Shown: positions 42,998 through 54,161, numbered from the stretch's first letter. The stretch: 64,000 nucleotides of DNA from CAWEBF01 sp963807235 (GCA_963807235.1 CAWEBF010000009.1:124001-188000), one strand, 5' to 3'. Notes: a model not told the origin generated them from the sequence alone. Translations and numbers: made by a program.

Positions 42998-44181
42998 ATG
43001 TCACGCGACGCATTGGCCGTCCTGCTCAGCGCCGTTCGTACGCCGATCGGCACCTTCGGCGGCGCCTTCAAGGACGTCGAAGCGGCTGACCTCGGCGCCG
43101 CGGCGTCCGCGGAGGCGCTGCGCCGCGCCGGCATCGCGGGAAGCGAAGTGGACGACGTCATCATGGGCTGCGTGCTGCAGGCCGGTGCGGGCATGAACGT
43201 CGCGCGGCAGGTGGCCGTGCGCGCGGGCGTGCCGGTGACGGTCCCGGCCGAGACGGTCAACCGCGTGTGCGGTTCGGGCCTGCAGGCGGTCGTGCACGGC
43301 GTGGAGACGATCCGCGGCGGCTACGCCCGCGCCGTGCTGGCGGGCGGGACCGAGTCGATGAGCCGCGCCCCGTATCTCCTCCGTGGCGTGCGGTGGGGCC
43401 TGCGCCTGGGGCACGGCGAGGTCGAGGACAGCGTGCTGACCGAAGGCCTCAGCTGCGCGCTCGAGCGCTGCCACATGGGCGCTCACCGCCGAGGAGGTGG
43501 CAAAGCGCTTCAACATCACCCGCGCCGATCAGGACGCGTTCGCGGCCGAAAGCCAGGCACGCGCCGCGCGCGCGCTCGAAGCGAGGCGCATTCGCCGACG
43601 AGATCGTTCCCGTGAGCGTGCCCGGGCCGAAGAAGACCGCCGTCACCGTGGCGGTGGACGAGTACCCGCGGCCCGGCACGACCGTCGAGCGGCTGGCGGC
43701 GCTCAAGCCGGCGTTCGCGCCGGACGGGAGCGTCACGGCCGGCAACGCCTCCGGCATCAACGACGGCGCCGCCGCCGTGGTGGTGGCCTCACCGGCCTTC
43801 TCGCCGGGGCGGGAAGTCCTGGCGCGCGTGCTGGCGTACGCGGTCGTGGGCCTCGAGCCGCGCGTCATGGGCCTTGGTCCAGTCGGCGCCGTGCGGTTGG
43901 TGCTCCAGCGGGCCGGGCTCGACGCGAGTCAGGTGCATCTGTTCGAGTTGAACGAAGCGTTCGCCGCGCAGTCCGTGGCGGTGCTGCGCGAGCTGGGCCT
44001 CGACCCCGCGATCGTGAACACGCGCGGCGGCGCGATCGCGCTCGGCCATCCCATTGGCGCCAGCGGCGCGCGCGTGCTCACGACGCTCATCTACGCGCTG
44101 CGCGCGCGAGGCGGCGGCATCGGCGTCGCGTCGCTCTGCATCGGCGGTGGCATGGGGATCGCGATGGCAGTCGAGGTGTAA
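42998..44181 (+). CDS. acetyl-CoA acetyltransferase (thiolase) (two frameshifts)
   Basis: Condenses or cleaves acyl-CoA, about 394 residues. Active sites of the thiolase family are present: nucleophile cysteine in NRVCGSGLQAVVHG (about 89), histidine in GGAIALGHPIGASGAR (about 350) and second cysteine in ASLCIGGGMGIAM (about 380). Frame changes at about 43480 and 43590 flank the segment ITRADQDAFAAESQARAA. Biosynthetic versus degradative type cannot be decided. Confidence 0.9.
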
Positions 44182-44207
44182 GGCCAGCAGGCAAAGGCCA
44201 AAGGCTC
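44182..44207. repeat. degenerate 7-base repeat between convergent genes
   Basis: AGGCCAGC AGGCAA AGGCCAA AGGCTCA, with loose 6-8 base units, starting right after the thiolase stop and reaching the glycosyltransferase stop. Confidence 0.6.
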
Positions 44208-45424
44208 AAGTCGGGGACGCTGCCGTGCTGACTTGCTCCAGCAGCGCGTCGACGCGCCCGAGCACGGTCGGCCAGCGGTACTCGCGCTCCACGTAGGCGC
44301 GCCCCTGCCGACCGAGCTGTGCGCGTTCCGGCGTCGTGGGTCAGCAGGTAGTCGAGCGCCTCGGCGAACTCGCGCTGCGAGCGGTAGAACAGGCCGCCGT
44401 TGGCGCGGCGCACCTGTCCCTTCAGCACCGCGCAGTGCGCGTTGACGAGCGCCGGCACGCCGTGGTTCCATGCCTCCAGCAGCACGATGCTCAGGCTCTC
44501 GTACGGAGACGGCACGACGAGCGCCTGGGCGCGCGCACAGCAGCGCATGACGCACGTCGTCGGACACGTAGCCGAGCGCGCGGATGCGCGGATGCTCCGG
44601 AACGCGCATCTTGGCCGGCCCGGCGAGGACCAGCGTGACGTCTGCGAGGCCCGGAGCCTGGAGCCCGGAGCCCGGAGCCTGCGGTCCTTCGACGTACTCC
44701 TGGAAGTAGTCGAGCAGCGTGTGGCAGCCCTTGTTGCGATCGACGCGGCCGAGATAGAGCACGTAGCGATCGGGCAGCGCCAGCGAGCGCAGCACGCCGG
44801 CGTCGGGCGCGGCTGGCGGCAGGTCGAGACCCATGCCGATGATCGCCGCCGGCTCGAGCGGCGCGGCCGGCGCGGCCTCCACGAGCGCGGCTTCCTCCGG
44901 CGTCAGGAAGAGGTACCCGGCGGGCAGGCGGAAGAAGTCCTGCAGCACGTCGAGGTCGAGCGCTCGATCCTCCTCGGCCGTCGGCACCAGCACCGCGCGA
45001 TCGGCGACCAGCGGCAGGCCGAAGAAGCTGGGACGTAGCGGAAGGTCCAGAACAGGACCAGGTCGTAGTCGCTGCCGTGCGTCCGCAGGTGCTCGAGCAG
45101 ATCCGGCACGTCGGGGCCGTTCTCAGCGAACCACGCGCTGCTGGCGTTCGGGCGGCGTGGCGCCGTCGAACACCTCGTCGCTGAGGTCCGAGAACGAACC
45201 CAGCTTGCGCGTCTGCCGCACGGAGAACCGCCGCACGCGCACGCCGTTCTCGCGCGTCTCCCCGGCGGATAGGCGTTGGCCCACGTGACGTAGTCGCGCG
45301 CGCAGCTGGTCAGCACCGTGACGTCGTGGCGGTGCGCCAGCCGCTCGGCCAGGGCCCGGCAATGCGCCTCGGACCCGCCAGCGATGTCGGCGCCGTATCG
45401 CTGGACGACGCACGCGAGCTTCAC
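44206..45424 (-). CDS. glycosyltransferase family 4-like protein with an in-frame repeat insertion (several frameshifts)
   Basis: Retaining glycosyltransferase of about 405 residues. N-terminal VVQRYGADIAGGSEAHCRAL is the GT-B donor/acceptor-domain start of GT4 enzymes; the C-terminal domain has RYVLYLGRVDRNKGCHTLLD and the E-x7-E-like SPYESLSIVLLEAWNHGVPA. Frame changes at about 45270, 45030, 44535 and 44335. Between YFQEYVEG and ADVTLVLAGPAKM the frame passes through a GGAGCCY repeat array without a break, adding PQAPGSGLQAPGL. The GTG start overlaps the stop of the preceding gene. Confidence 0.8.
44648..44684. repeat. 7-base repeat array inside a glycosyltransferase gene
   Basis: GGCCCGGAGCCTGGAGCCC followed by GGAGCCC GGAGCCT, the same sequence as the array at 39146, but within a coding region and in frame. 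Confidence 0.85.
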
Positions 45425-45854
45425 TGGTGGCGCGCGAGATCTCGGCGCAGCCGCGCGGTCTCGACCGCCAGCTCCTGCACGCAGGCAAAGAGCACCGCGT
45501 TCACGCGCCGCTGGCGCTCGAAGTTGTCGCGGTTGTACTCGAACAGCCAGCGCACGAGCGGCAGCACGCAGGCGCCGCTTGACGAAGATGATGAGGCCAC
45601 CCGCGGCCGACGCCGCGGTGCGAGTCGAGGCGCAGCGCGGTTTCGAGGCGCCAGGTGGCCGGGTCGCCGAGCAGTTCCGGCAGCAGCAGCGCCGTCGAGC
45701 CGCCCATGTCCGCGCCGGCGTGCAGGATGCGTTCGACGTCGGCGAACAGCTCGGCGTCGTTGAAGGCCGGCGAGGCGCCGTGACGCAGCAGGTCGGCGCG
45801 GAGACGCTCGCGCACGCGGCCCTGCAGGTCCGCCATCACGGCGTCCACGGGCAC
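45421..45854 (-). CDS. unknown protein upstream of a glycosyltransferase (one frameshift)
   Basis: About 144 residues, no recognised family. Mostly helical and rich in Arg and Leu: LQGRVRERLRADLLRHGA, LLPELLGDPATWRLETAL, then after a one-base change near 45590 LVRWLFEYNRDNFERQQRVN and VQELAVETARLRRDLARHQ. The last part resembles a short coiled coil. Start GTG 45854 is tentative; the frame is open slightly further upstream. Overlaps the glycosyltransferase start as GTGA, so the products probably work together in glycan assembly. Confidence 0.5.
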
Positions 45855-45890
45855 AGCGACGGTGGCGTCGTCAGGCAGCTGGAGCAGATC

Positions 45891-46329
45891 TCAGTCGCCA
45901 AAGTCGTCGCGCACGCCGGCGCGGACCTGGATGTTGGCGCTCGCGGCCGCGACGATCTTGTCCTTCTGCTTCAGCCGGAAGAACACCCGGTAGTTGCCGG
46001 CCTGCCGGAAGACGTGCTCGGCCGACCAGCGCCGCTTGATGGTGCTGATGCCGGCCTGGTAGGGCTCGCAGTCCTCGGAGCTCTCGGACTCGGTGCCGTC
46101 GCCCCAGTCCCATTCGATCCCGGGACAGTAGAACTCGGCGTAGTCGTCGGCGCCGCCGCGCACGTCGACGACGAGACGCACGCGCAAGCGGCGAGAACCC
46201 GACGGGAGGCGTGGCCTTGAGTGATAAACTGGGTTTCTTGTCTTCCTCGGCCTTCGCGATGCCGTGGCCAACGGGCACGGTGGCGCACGCCGCGAGTACC
46301 ACGGCACACTGCCACGACGCACGGTGCAT
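45891..46329 (-). CDS. exported PKD-like domain protein (one frameshift)
   Basis: About 145 residues. Signal peptide (WQCAVVLAACATVPVGHGIA), then one PKD-like beta-sandwich: SLKATPPVGFSPLRVRLVVD, the hallmark WDWGDGTESESSEDCEPY and AEHVFRQAGNYRVFFRL. A one-base change near 46190 lies at the start of the domain. Role unknown, probably extracellular protein or glycan contact. Precedes the unknown protein and glycosyltransferase genes on the same strand. Confidence 0.75.
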
Positions 46330-46434
46330 GATCGGCCATCGTCAGAGTCCCTCCCAGGGGCAGGCTGGTGCGATTGTACGCCCCAGCTCGTGCGGCCGGA
46401 CAAGCGCGTTCCGTGCGACGGAGACTGCCTGACG

Positions 46435-47974
46435 ATGCACACGGTCCACAAGACGCCACGCGTGACGGCCAGCCAGCGCGCCACGGCGAGACCTCGAGGC
46501 CGATGTGCTGGTGATTCCCGGTCTTCGAGGACGACGACTTCGCCGACGAGCCCGAGCTCGACGCCGCCACGGGCGGGGACGTGTCGGCCGCCCACGCGCG
46601 CAAGGAGTTCCGCGGCAAGCTGTACGAGGTGTTCCAGACTCACGCCGGCGGCAGTGGAAGACGCCGCGGGTCCTGCTGGTCGGCGCCGGAACGCGTCAGG
46701 ACTGCACCGCCGAACGCATCCGCCGCATCGCCGCCACCGCCGGCCTGGCCGCGCGCCAGCGCCGCCTCGACGCGGCTGGCGCTCGTGTATCGGCGCGGGC
46801 ACCGGCCTGAGTCGCCGCGCGGGCCGTCCAGGTGCTGGCCGAAGGCGTCACCCTCGCCAACTACGAGGGCGCGTCGTACAAGACCGAGCCGGACGCGACC
46901 GTGGCTGGCCTCGGTCGAGCTGCGGGTCGGCAGGCGCCAGCGCGGATCTACGCCGCCGCACGTCGCGCGGGGCCTGACGATCGGCGAGTGCTCGAACATC
47001 GCGCGCGACGCTGGCCAACGAGCCCGGCAACCGCCTGACGCCGCGCGTCTTCGCCGAGCGCGGCGCCGCGCTGGCGCAGGAGGCCGGACTCAAGGTGGAC
47101 GTGCTCGACGAAGCGCGGATCGCGGCGCTGAACATGGGGCTGCTGCTTGGGCGTGACGCGCGGCAGCCAGGAGCCGCCGCGGCTGCTCGTCCTCCGATAC
47201 GAGCCGGCGACACCGGTCGCCGGCGTCACGCTCGGCCTGATCGGCAAGGGCATCACGTTCGACACCGGCGGCATCTCGATCAAGCCGGCCGAGAACATGG
47301 ACAAGATGAAGGACGACATGTCCGGCGGCGCCGCCGTCATCGCGGCCATGCTGGCGCGATCGCGCGGCTGGCGCGCCTGTGCGGTGCATGGGTCGTCGTC
47401 CCGATGACCGAGAACATGCCCGGACGGTCTGGCCATCAAGCCGGGCGACGTCCTGACGAGCGCCGAAGGCAAGACCGTCGAGATCCTGAACACCGACGCC
47501 GAAGGCCGGCTGGTGCTCGGCGATGCCCTCTGGTACGCGCGCCAGCTCGGCGCCACGCATCTGGTGGACGTGGCCACGCTGACGGGCGCGTGCGTCGTCG
47601 CGCTCGGCAAGACCACGAGCGGTCTGTTCGGCACGCCGGCCACGTGGGTGGAGCAGGTGCAGGCCGCCAGCGAGCGGGCGGGCGATCGCTCCTGGCCGAT
47701 GCCGGTGTTCGAGGACTACATGGAGCAGCTGAAGAGCGAGATCGCCGACTTCACGAACACCGGCGGGCGTGCCGGCGGCGCGATCACCGGCGCGCTCTTC
47801 ATCAAGGAGTTCGCCGGCGGCCTGCCCTGGGTGCACATGGACATCGCGGGCACGGCCTGGGCCGAGGAAGCCAAGCCGTATCAGCCGAAGGGCGCCACCG
47901 GCGTCGCCGTCCGCACGCTGGTCGAGCTGGCGCTCGCCGCGGGCGTCCTGGTCAACCAGCCGCTCGACGTAGTA
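46435..47974 (+). CDS. pepA: leucyl aminopeptidase, family M17 (several frameshifts)
   Basis: Zinc-dependent aminopeptidase of about 512 residues. N-terminal macro-like domain with LEADVLVIPVFEDDDFADEP; catalytic domain with GLIGKGITFDTGGISIKPAE (catalytic lysine and metal aspartate), MKDDMSGGAAV, the family signature NTDAEGRLVLGDAL and HMDIAGTAWAEEAKPYQPKG. Frame changes near 46470, 46500-46660, 46830-47010, 47150 and 47400. The catalytic lysine/aspartate/glutamate set is intact. The 3' boundary is unclear: the family should end near LVNQPLD, where a one-base shift gives TAG at 47970-47972. Confidence 0.83.
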
Positions 47975-48220
47975 AAAAGCGACACGGCCATGTGGCTGCA
48001 GCAGAACCCGATCGTCGTCGGACCTCGGCGACCAGCCGCCGCCCGCGCGCGACATCAGCATCGACACGGTGCTGGGCATCTTCGCGCTGGCAGGGGCGTT
48101 TCTGGCCGCCGCGGCGATCGGCTGCGTGCTCGTGGCCGGCGGCATGCTGCTCTACAAGCGCCGGCGGGACGCGTCGAACGCCGACGCTGGGCGCCAACGC
48201 ATACGCAGCTCGGGTTGTAG
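47975..48220 (+). other. coding-like fragment with one membrane segment
   Basis: After the M17 domain the sequence continues as DTAMWLQQNPIVVG, then after a frame change near 48015 DQPPPARDISIDTVLGIF and a membrane helix followed by LLYKRRRDASNADA. M17 enzymes do not carry such a tail. It resembles the C-terminal end of an envelope protein (possibly DUF6599-like, low confidence) lacking its N-terminal domain, so a deletion, a fusion or a misread boundary is possible. TAG at 48218-48220 ends one of the frames. Confidence 0.4.
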
Positions 48221-48222
48221 TC

Positions 48223-48290
48223 AGTCTCCAGTCTCCAGTCTCCAGTCTCCGGCTCTTCCCAGAGCCTAGAGCCGAGAGCCTAGAGCCCGG
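48223..48290. repeat. composite heptamer element: (AGTCTCC)4 plus GAGCCTA-type array
   Basis: Four perfect AGTCTCC units at 48223-48250, an 8-base joint, then AGAGCCT AGAGCCG AGAGCCT AGAGCCC at about 48258-48290. Lies between convergent genes. The same two-part layout recurs at 56672-56736. Confidence 0.92.
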
Positions 48291-48291
48291 C

Positions 48292-50182
48292 TCATTGCGC
48301 CGCCACCGCCGGCGCGCTGCTTCAGCGACTGCTGATAGCGCGTGATGCCGGCGAGCAGCGCCTCGCGCGATCTGCTGGCGATACTTCTCGCTCTGCAGCA
48401 GGCGCCGCTTCCTCGCCGGTTGCGTCACGAACGCGATCTTCGGTCAGCATGCTCGGCATGGTGGCGCCGATGAGCACCATGAACGGCGCCTGCTTCACGC
48501 CGAGATTCCGCAGCGTCTTGTCGTTCTTCCGCAGCTGGCCGAAGAGCGAATCCTGCACGAACCGCGCGAAGTCACGCGACTCGTCCACCTTGTCGTTGAG
48601 CGCGATCGCCTTCACGATGTCCGGCAGGTCGCGCATGGTCCGCGCCGAGCCGGCATTCTCTCGCGCCGCCACGCCTCGGCCTCGGGCATCGCCCGCGAAG
48701 TTCAGGACGTAGGTCTCCACGCCGCGCGTCCGCGGGTTGGTGCTGGCGTTGGCGTGAATCGAGATGAAGAGATCGGCGCCGGCGCGGTTGGCGATCTCCG
48801 TCCGCTCATCCAGCGACACGTAGGCGTCCTTGCGCCGCGTCTGCACCACCTCCACGCCGGGCTGCTTGCGCAGCAGCTCTTCGAGCCGAAGCGCGACGTC
48901 GAGCATCAGGCTCGCTTCGGTGAGCCCGCGAACCTTGGCTCCGGGATCGTGGCCGCCGTGGCCGGCATCGATGACGATTCGCGCGATGCCAAGACCCAGC
49001 TGGCGCGACAGCGAGTAGTCGCCTCTAGCCGTGGTGGCGGGCGTGATCGGAGCCGGCAGGTTCGCGGGCGTAGCCGAGTAGTCGACGACCGCAGGCACGA
49101 CAAGTGGATGCCGCCTCGCGCGCGGCAGGAGGCTCGAGCGCCACGCCCAGCGAGGCGCGCGTGGCTTGGGCGGCCGGCGCGGGCCACGCCAGGATGGCGC
49201 GGGGCCGAACCGCGGCTCGGGCCGCGACGGGCGAAGGCCCGGACGGTGAGGGCGACGCGCGGCAACGCAGCGGTCGCCACGCCGGCCGGGACCTCTACGT
49301 CGATCACGATGCGATACGGGTTGTACAGGGGGTACACGCTGTGCCGGCTGGCGCCGGTCAGATCCAGCACCACGCGCGTCAGGCCGCCGGGGTGGCGGCC
49401 GACGCGGATGCGCTGCACGCCGCCGGCGGTGACAGGAATCACCGCGTCGCTCAGCGGGTCCAGCGTGCGCGTCTGTTGCAGGTCCACGAACACGCGCGAC
49501 GGGTTGTCGAGACGCTCGCCCGTGAAGGGCGTTTCGCGATCGATCTCCAGGGTCACGCGCATCGCGCCAGCCACCGGCTCGTGCCGGATGGCCATCAGGA
49601 GCGCCGTGGCGCCAGGTGTCACCGGCGCAGGGTCCGGCTGCGCCACCGGCGCCGGCCGGGACGGGAGGGGTGCGACGGGCGAGGCCGCCGGTGGCTGCGC
49701 CACGCCGGTGGCGCGCCACCGCGCGGTGCGGGCGTTCGCGTGACGGCGATATCCGGCATCGGGGCGTCGCTCAGGCGCTTGACGTGCGTCTGCGACTGCC
49801 GGGTCAAGGTGCTGACGGGATAGGTCGTGCGCAGCGTTTCGAAGAGACGCAGCGCGGTGGCGCGATCGACAGGTTCGTCCCACTGCCAGAACGCATCGGC
49901 GGCCAGCATGCCTCCCTGCCACAGGGCCTTGTCGCCCACGCCGCTTGCGGGAAACAGGCGCGCCAGGTCGGTGTAGGCACCGACCAGCGTGCGCAGCCGG
50001 CGCTTGGTGGTCACGGCGTCGCGCGCCACAGGATTCGCCAGGTCGGCCCGCACGGCGTTTTCCCGCGTCATGGCCTCGTTGTAGAGGCGGACGGGGTCGG
50101 AGGGCTGCGCCGATGTCACGGCGCCGGGCACGCCCGCCAGAAGCAGCGCAACGACACTAGCGCGGATGATCATCGATTTCAT
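48292..50182 (-). CDS. N-acetylmuramoyl-L-alanine amidase with AMIN domain (several frameshifts)
   Basis: Cuts the stem peptide from peptidoglycan in the periplasm. About 629 residues: signal peptide (IIRASVVALLLAGVPGAVTS), a helical TPR-like region (about 30-140), a Pro-rich linker, an AMIN domain (VTLEIDRETPFTGERLDNPS; HPGGLTRVVLDLTGA), then Amidase_3 with zinc motifs RIVIDAGHGGHDPGA, a glutamate in GLTEASLMLDVAL and LFISIHANA. Frame changes near 49680, 49160 and 48400. The start overlaps the ftsK end by 26 bases. The stop is uncertain: TGA 48292-48294, or TAG 48266-48268 inside the repeat array. Confidence 0.85.
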
Positions 50183-52461
50183 CGAAGTAGTTCGGGGGCA
50201 CCAGCACTTCACGCGGCTTGCCGCCGACGCTCGGTGACACGAGCCCCTCGACCTCCATCATGTCCACCAGCCGTGCCGCGCGGCTGAAGCCAATCCGCAT
50301 CTTGCGCTGCAGGTACGAGATGGACGCCTGGCGTGTTTCAACGACGATGCGCGAGGCCTGGTCGTACAGCTCGTCCTTCTCCAGCTCCAGGCCGTCGAGC
50401 GCGGAGGCCTCGTCTTCGGCGGTGATGCTCTCGTCGAAGACCGGCTTGCCCTGCTTGCGAAGGAAACTGGCCAGGCGCGCGCTTTCCTGCTCGGAGATGT
50501 AGGGTCCGTGCAGCCGGATGTGCCGCGCCGAGGCCGGCGGCAGGAACAGCATGTCGCCCTTGCCGAGCAGTTGCTCGGCGCCGTTGCCGTCGAGGATCGT
50601 CCGCGAGTCGGTCTTCGACGACACGCGGAAGGAGATCCGCGAGGGCAGGTTGGCCTTGATGAGGCCCGTGATCACGTCCACCGAGGGGCGCTGGGTCGCG
50701 AGGATCAGGTGAATGCCGACCGCGCGCGCCATCTGCGCCAGCCGACAAATCGACTCCTCGACCTCGTTGCTCGCCACCATCATCAGGTCGGCCAGCTCGT
50801 CGATCACGACGACGATGAAGGGCAGGGGTTTGGGCGCTTCCGGATCCTGCGCGCCGTGCCCCTCCGCGAGCGCCGAGCGGATGTTGCGATTGTACTGATC
50901 GATGTTGCGGACGCCCTCGGCCGCCAGCGTCTTGTACCGCTCCTCCATCTCGCGCACGGCCCAGCGCAGCGCGTTGGCGGCCTTCTTCGGGTCCACGACC
51001 ACCGGCGTCATCAAGTGCGGAATCTCGTCGTACATCCCCAGCTCGAGCCGCTTGGGGTCGATCATGATCATCCGCACGTCGTCGGGCGTGGCGCGGTACA
51101 GGATGCTTGTCAGCATCGCGTTGAGGCCCACCGACTTGCCGGTGCCCGTGGACCCGGCGATGAGCAGGTGCGGCATCGTGGCCAAGTCTGCGTAGTACGG
51201 CTCGCCGTGAATGGTCTTGCCGAGGGCCAGCGTCAGCTTCGATGGCAGCCGTTGGTAGGCCTCGGCCTCGAGCAGCTCACGCAGCGAAATCGGCTCGCGG
51301 TTCGGGTTGGGAATCTGGATGCCGACCGTCGACTTGCCGGGGATGCGGTCGATCAGCACCGACTCGGCCTGCATGGCCAGGCACAGGTCGTCGGCGAGCC
51401 CGGTGATCTTGCTGTACTTCACGCCGGCTTCGGGTTTGAACTCGAACGTCGTGACTACCGGTCCTGGGTGGATCTGCGCGACCTGCCCATCCACGGAGAA
51501 TTCACCGCACTTGACCTCGAGCTGGTGGGCCAGATCCATCAGCTCCCGCTCGTCGATCTTCCGCTCCACCTTCGGCGCGTCCAGCAGCGCCAGCGGCGGC
51601 AGCGTGAACGTGCCCGGCTTGCGCTGCGCCGGCGCCTTCGGCGGCTCGGGGTCGGGCAGCAGCGACGGCGTCTCGACCTTCTTGCGCTGTACCACCGGCG
51701 GAGGGACCGCGCGGAGTCCCGAGGGTGCATCAGCGGGCTTCACGGCGGCCCGGCTGGCGTCTTTCGCCACGTCGGCTGGCGCGGGGCGGAGCGGCACCTC
51801 CGGCGGCGGGCCGCCTTTCTTCGTGTGCTTGGCGATCACCTCGCGGCGGGCCTTTTCACGCCGCCGCCGATCCACGTAGCCACGCACCAGCCCCAGCCCA
51901 CGCATCGACAGGTTGCGCGACTCCGACGACGCCGTCTCGAACATGCGGCCGAACGAAAACTGCGTCGCGAGGATCACCGACAGCATCATCGTGCGTGAGC
52001 AGCACGATGATCGATCCCGTGCGATTGAGGTAATCCGTCAGGACCGTGCCCAGGCCGGCCCCCACCGATCCGCCGGCGTCGAAGGTCGTGGCCGCCAGCT
52101 CGGCGGTCCCGAGCACCAGGCTGAAGAACGCGCTGGCGCACGCCAGGAGCAGGGTGGCGCCGAAGGCCTTCGTGTAGGCCGCCTGCGGCGTCTGGCACCA
52201 GAAGTAGTGCCAGCCCACCACTCCCACGGCCCCCGGCAGCAGATACGCCGCGTAGCCGAACAATTGAAAGGAGACCTCGGACAGGAATGCGCCCACGCGG
52301 CCCACGAAGTTCGCGGGGGAGCTCGCGTCCTCGGTCGTGAAGAACCACACCGGATCGGTGGGTTCGTGTGTCATCAGCGCGATCAGCCAGATGAGCGCCA
52401 GCGCGAAGAGCGCCACGCCCATGAACTCGCTGATGCGCCGGGGAAGCGTCGACTGAGCCAC
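50157..52461 (-). CDS. ftsK: DNA translocase FtsK/SpoIIIE (one frameshift)
   Basis: Pumps chromosomal DNA at the division septum. About 767 residues. Four N-terminal membrane segments (FMGVALFALALIWLIALM and three more to about residue 165), a Pro-rich linker, then the motor: Walker A AGSTGTGKSVGLNAML, Walker B VVVIDELADLMM, LILATQRPSVDVITGLIKAN, and a C-terminal winged-helix gamma domain (SISYLQRKMRIGFSRAARLV). Start GTG 52461 has GAGG 5 bases upstream. A one-base change at about 51993 lies in a perfect 10-bp hairpin (51985-52011). Confidence 0.93.
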
Positions 52462-52466
52462 CGTCC

Positions 52467-54161
52467 TCAAATCTCCATCAGTATCGGCAGCACCAGCGGC
52501 CGCCGGCCCGACCGTTTCTTGAAGAAGCGGCGCAGCTCGCCGCGCAGCTTCTCCGTCATCAATCCCTGATCCGCCCGCTCTTCCAGGTTCGAGCTCTCCA
52601 CGCATCTCGCGATCGCGCCCGCCGCGTCGTCGAACAGCGTGCTGTCGTCGTCGTCCACCACGAAGCCCCGCGCCACCAGCTCGGGCTCGCCCACGATGGC
52701 GCCGGTCATCCGGTTGATGCCCACCACGGCCACCACCACGCCGTCGCCGGCCAGGTGCCGCCGATCGCGCAACACCTCGTCGCCCACCTCGCCCATGCGC
52801 GTGGTGTCGATCAACACGCGGCCGGTGGGGGCGCGATCGGCGATGCGCGCGCCGGCCTGGTCGAAGTGCATCACGTCGCCGTCCTGCGCCAGCAGCACGT
52901 CCACCTTGCGGCCCGCCACGCTGAGCACCTGTCGGGCGATGCGCGCGTGCAGCGCCAGCTGCCGGTATTCGCCGTGGATCGGCACGAAGTACCGGGGCCG
53001 CACGAGCGACAGCATCAGCTTCAGCTCCTCCTCGGAGCCATGCCCGGAGACGTGTACCCGCTTGTTGTCAGCCGTGATCACGTTCGCTCCGCGGCGCGCC
53101 ACGTGGCTCATCGTCCGCCCGATGGCTTTTTCGTTGCCGGGGATGGCCCGGGCCGACAGCACCACCGTGTCGTCGGGGGCGAGATGCACGAACCGGTGGT
53201 CGTCAATCGCGATGCGCGAGAGCGCCGCCTGCGGTTCGCCCTGGGAGCCGGTGGTGATGCAGAGCACCTCGTCGGGCGCGAAGGAGGCGACCTCGCTGTC
53301 CTTGATCTGCACGCCCGCCGGCACGCGCAGGTACCCCAGACGCTGCGCGATCTCGGTGCTCTGGACCATGCTGCGCCCGACGAACGCCACGCGCCGCTCG
53401 AACTGCGTGGCCAGGTCCACCAGCACCTGCATCCGGTAGATGCTCGACGAGAACGTGGCCACCACCAGCTTGCCGTCGGTGCTCGCGAACACCTCCTCGA
53501 ACGCCTCGATGACGTCGGTTTCCGGGCCCGTGAAGCCTTTGCGATCGACGTTGGTGCTGTCGGAGAACAGCGCCAGCACCCCCTGGGATCCCAGCTCGGC
53601 GAACCGGTGAACGTCGAAATGCTGGCGGTCGATGGGCGTCTGGTCGATCTTGAAATCGCCGGTGAACACCAGGATGCCGACGGGGGTCGTGATGGCCACC
53701 GCCACGCAGTCGGGCATGCTGTGCGTGACGCGGATGAACTCGATCGTGAAGGGACCGACCGTGACGGTTTCGCGGGGGGTCACGCGCTTCAGGCGATCGC
53801 CGGGGTCGATACCGTGTTCCTCCAGCTTGGGCTCGACGAGGGCAAGCGTCATCGCCGTGCCGTAGACCGGGCCGTTGAAGAGCGGCATCACGTGCGGCAC
53901 CGCGCCGATGTGGTCTTCGTGCCCGTGCGTCAGCACCAGCGCGCGCACGGTGTCACGGCGCGCCTCGAGGTAGGCGAAGTCGGGGATGATGAGATCGACG
54001 CCGAGTTGATCGGGGTCGGGAAACATGACCCCGGCGTCGAGCACGATCGTCGTGTCCTCCCAGGACACGGCCATCATGTTCATCCCGAACTCGCCCAGGC
54101 CCCCCAGCGGGACGACCTCGAGCGTGGCCGGCGCTCTGTCCGGCATGGCGGTTGACGTCAT
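52467..54161 (-). CDS. rnj: ribonuclease J
   Basis: Metallo-beta-lactamase/beta-CASP ribonuclease with 5'-3' exo- and endonuclease activity in RNA decay. 564 residues, intact. LEVVPLGGLGEFGMNMMAVS at the N-terminus, metal motif THGHEDHIGAVPH (about 79-91), FSDSTNVDRKGFTGPE, the beta-CASP region around HVSGHGSEEELKLMLSLVRP and the third-histidine segment PIHGEYRQL. Presence of RNase J implies an RNA-decay pathway unlike the E. coli RNase E system. Followed by ftsK after 5 bases. Confidence 0.94.
   Translation of the reverse strand: MTSTAMPDRAPATLEVVPLGGLGEFGMNMMAVSWEDTTIVLDAGVMFPDPDQLGVDLIIPDFAYLEARRDTVRALVLTHGHEDHIGAVPHVMPLFNGPVYGTAMTLALVEPKLEEHGIDPGDRLKRVTPRETVTVGPFTIEFIRVTHSMPDCVAVAITTPVGILVFTGDFKIDQTPIDRQHFDVHRFAELGSQGVLALFSDSTNVDRKGFTGPETDVIEAFEEVFASTDGKLVVATFSSSIYRMQVLVDLATQFERRVAFVGRSMVQSTEIAQRLGYLRVPAGVQIKDSEVASFAPDEVLCITTGSQGEPQAALSRIAIDDHRFVHLAPDDTVVLSARAIPGNEKAIGRTMSHVARRGANVITADNKRVHVSGHGSEEELKLMLSLVRPRYFVPIHGEYRQLALHARIARQVLSVAGRKVDVLLAQDGDVMHFDQAGARIADRAPTGRVLIDTTRMGEVGDEVLRDRRHLAGDGVVVAVVGINRMTGAIVGEPELVARGFVVDDDDSTLFDDAAGAIARCVESSNLEERADQGLMTEKLRGELRRFFKKRSGRRPLVLPILMEI

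Noticed and set aside
48223..48290. CRISPR-like array
   Set aside because: Units are 7 bases with no unique spacers and no cas genes nearby.
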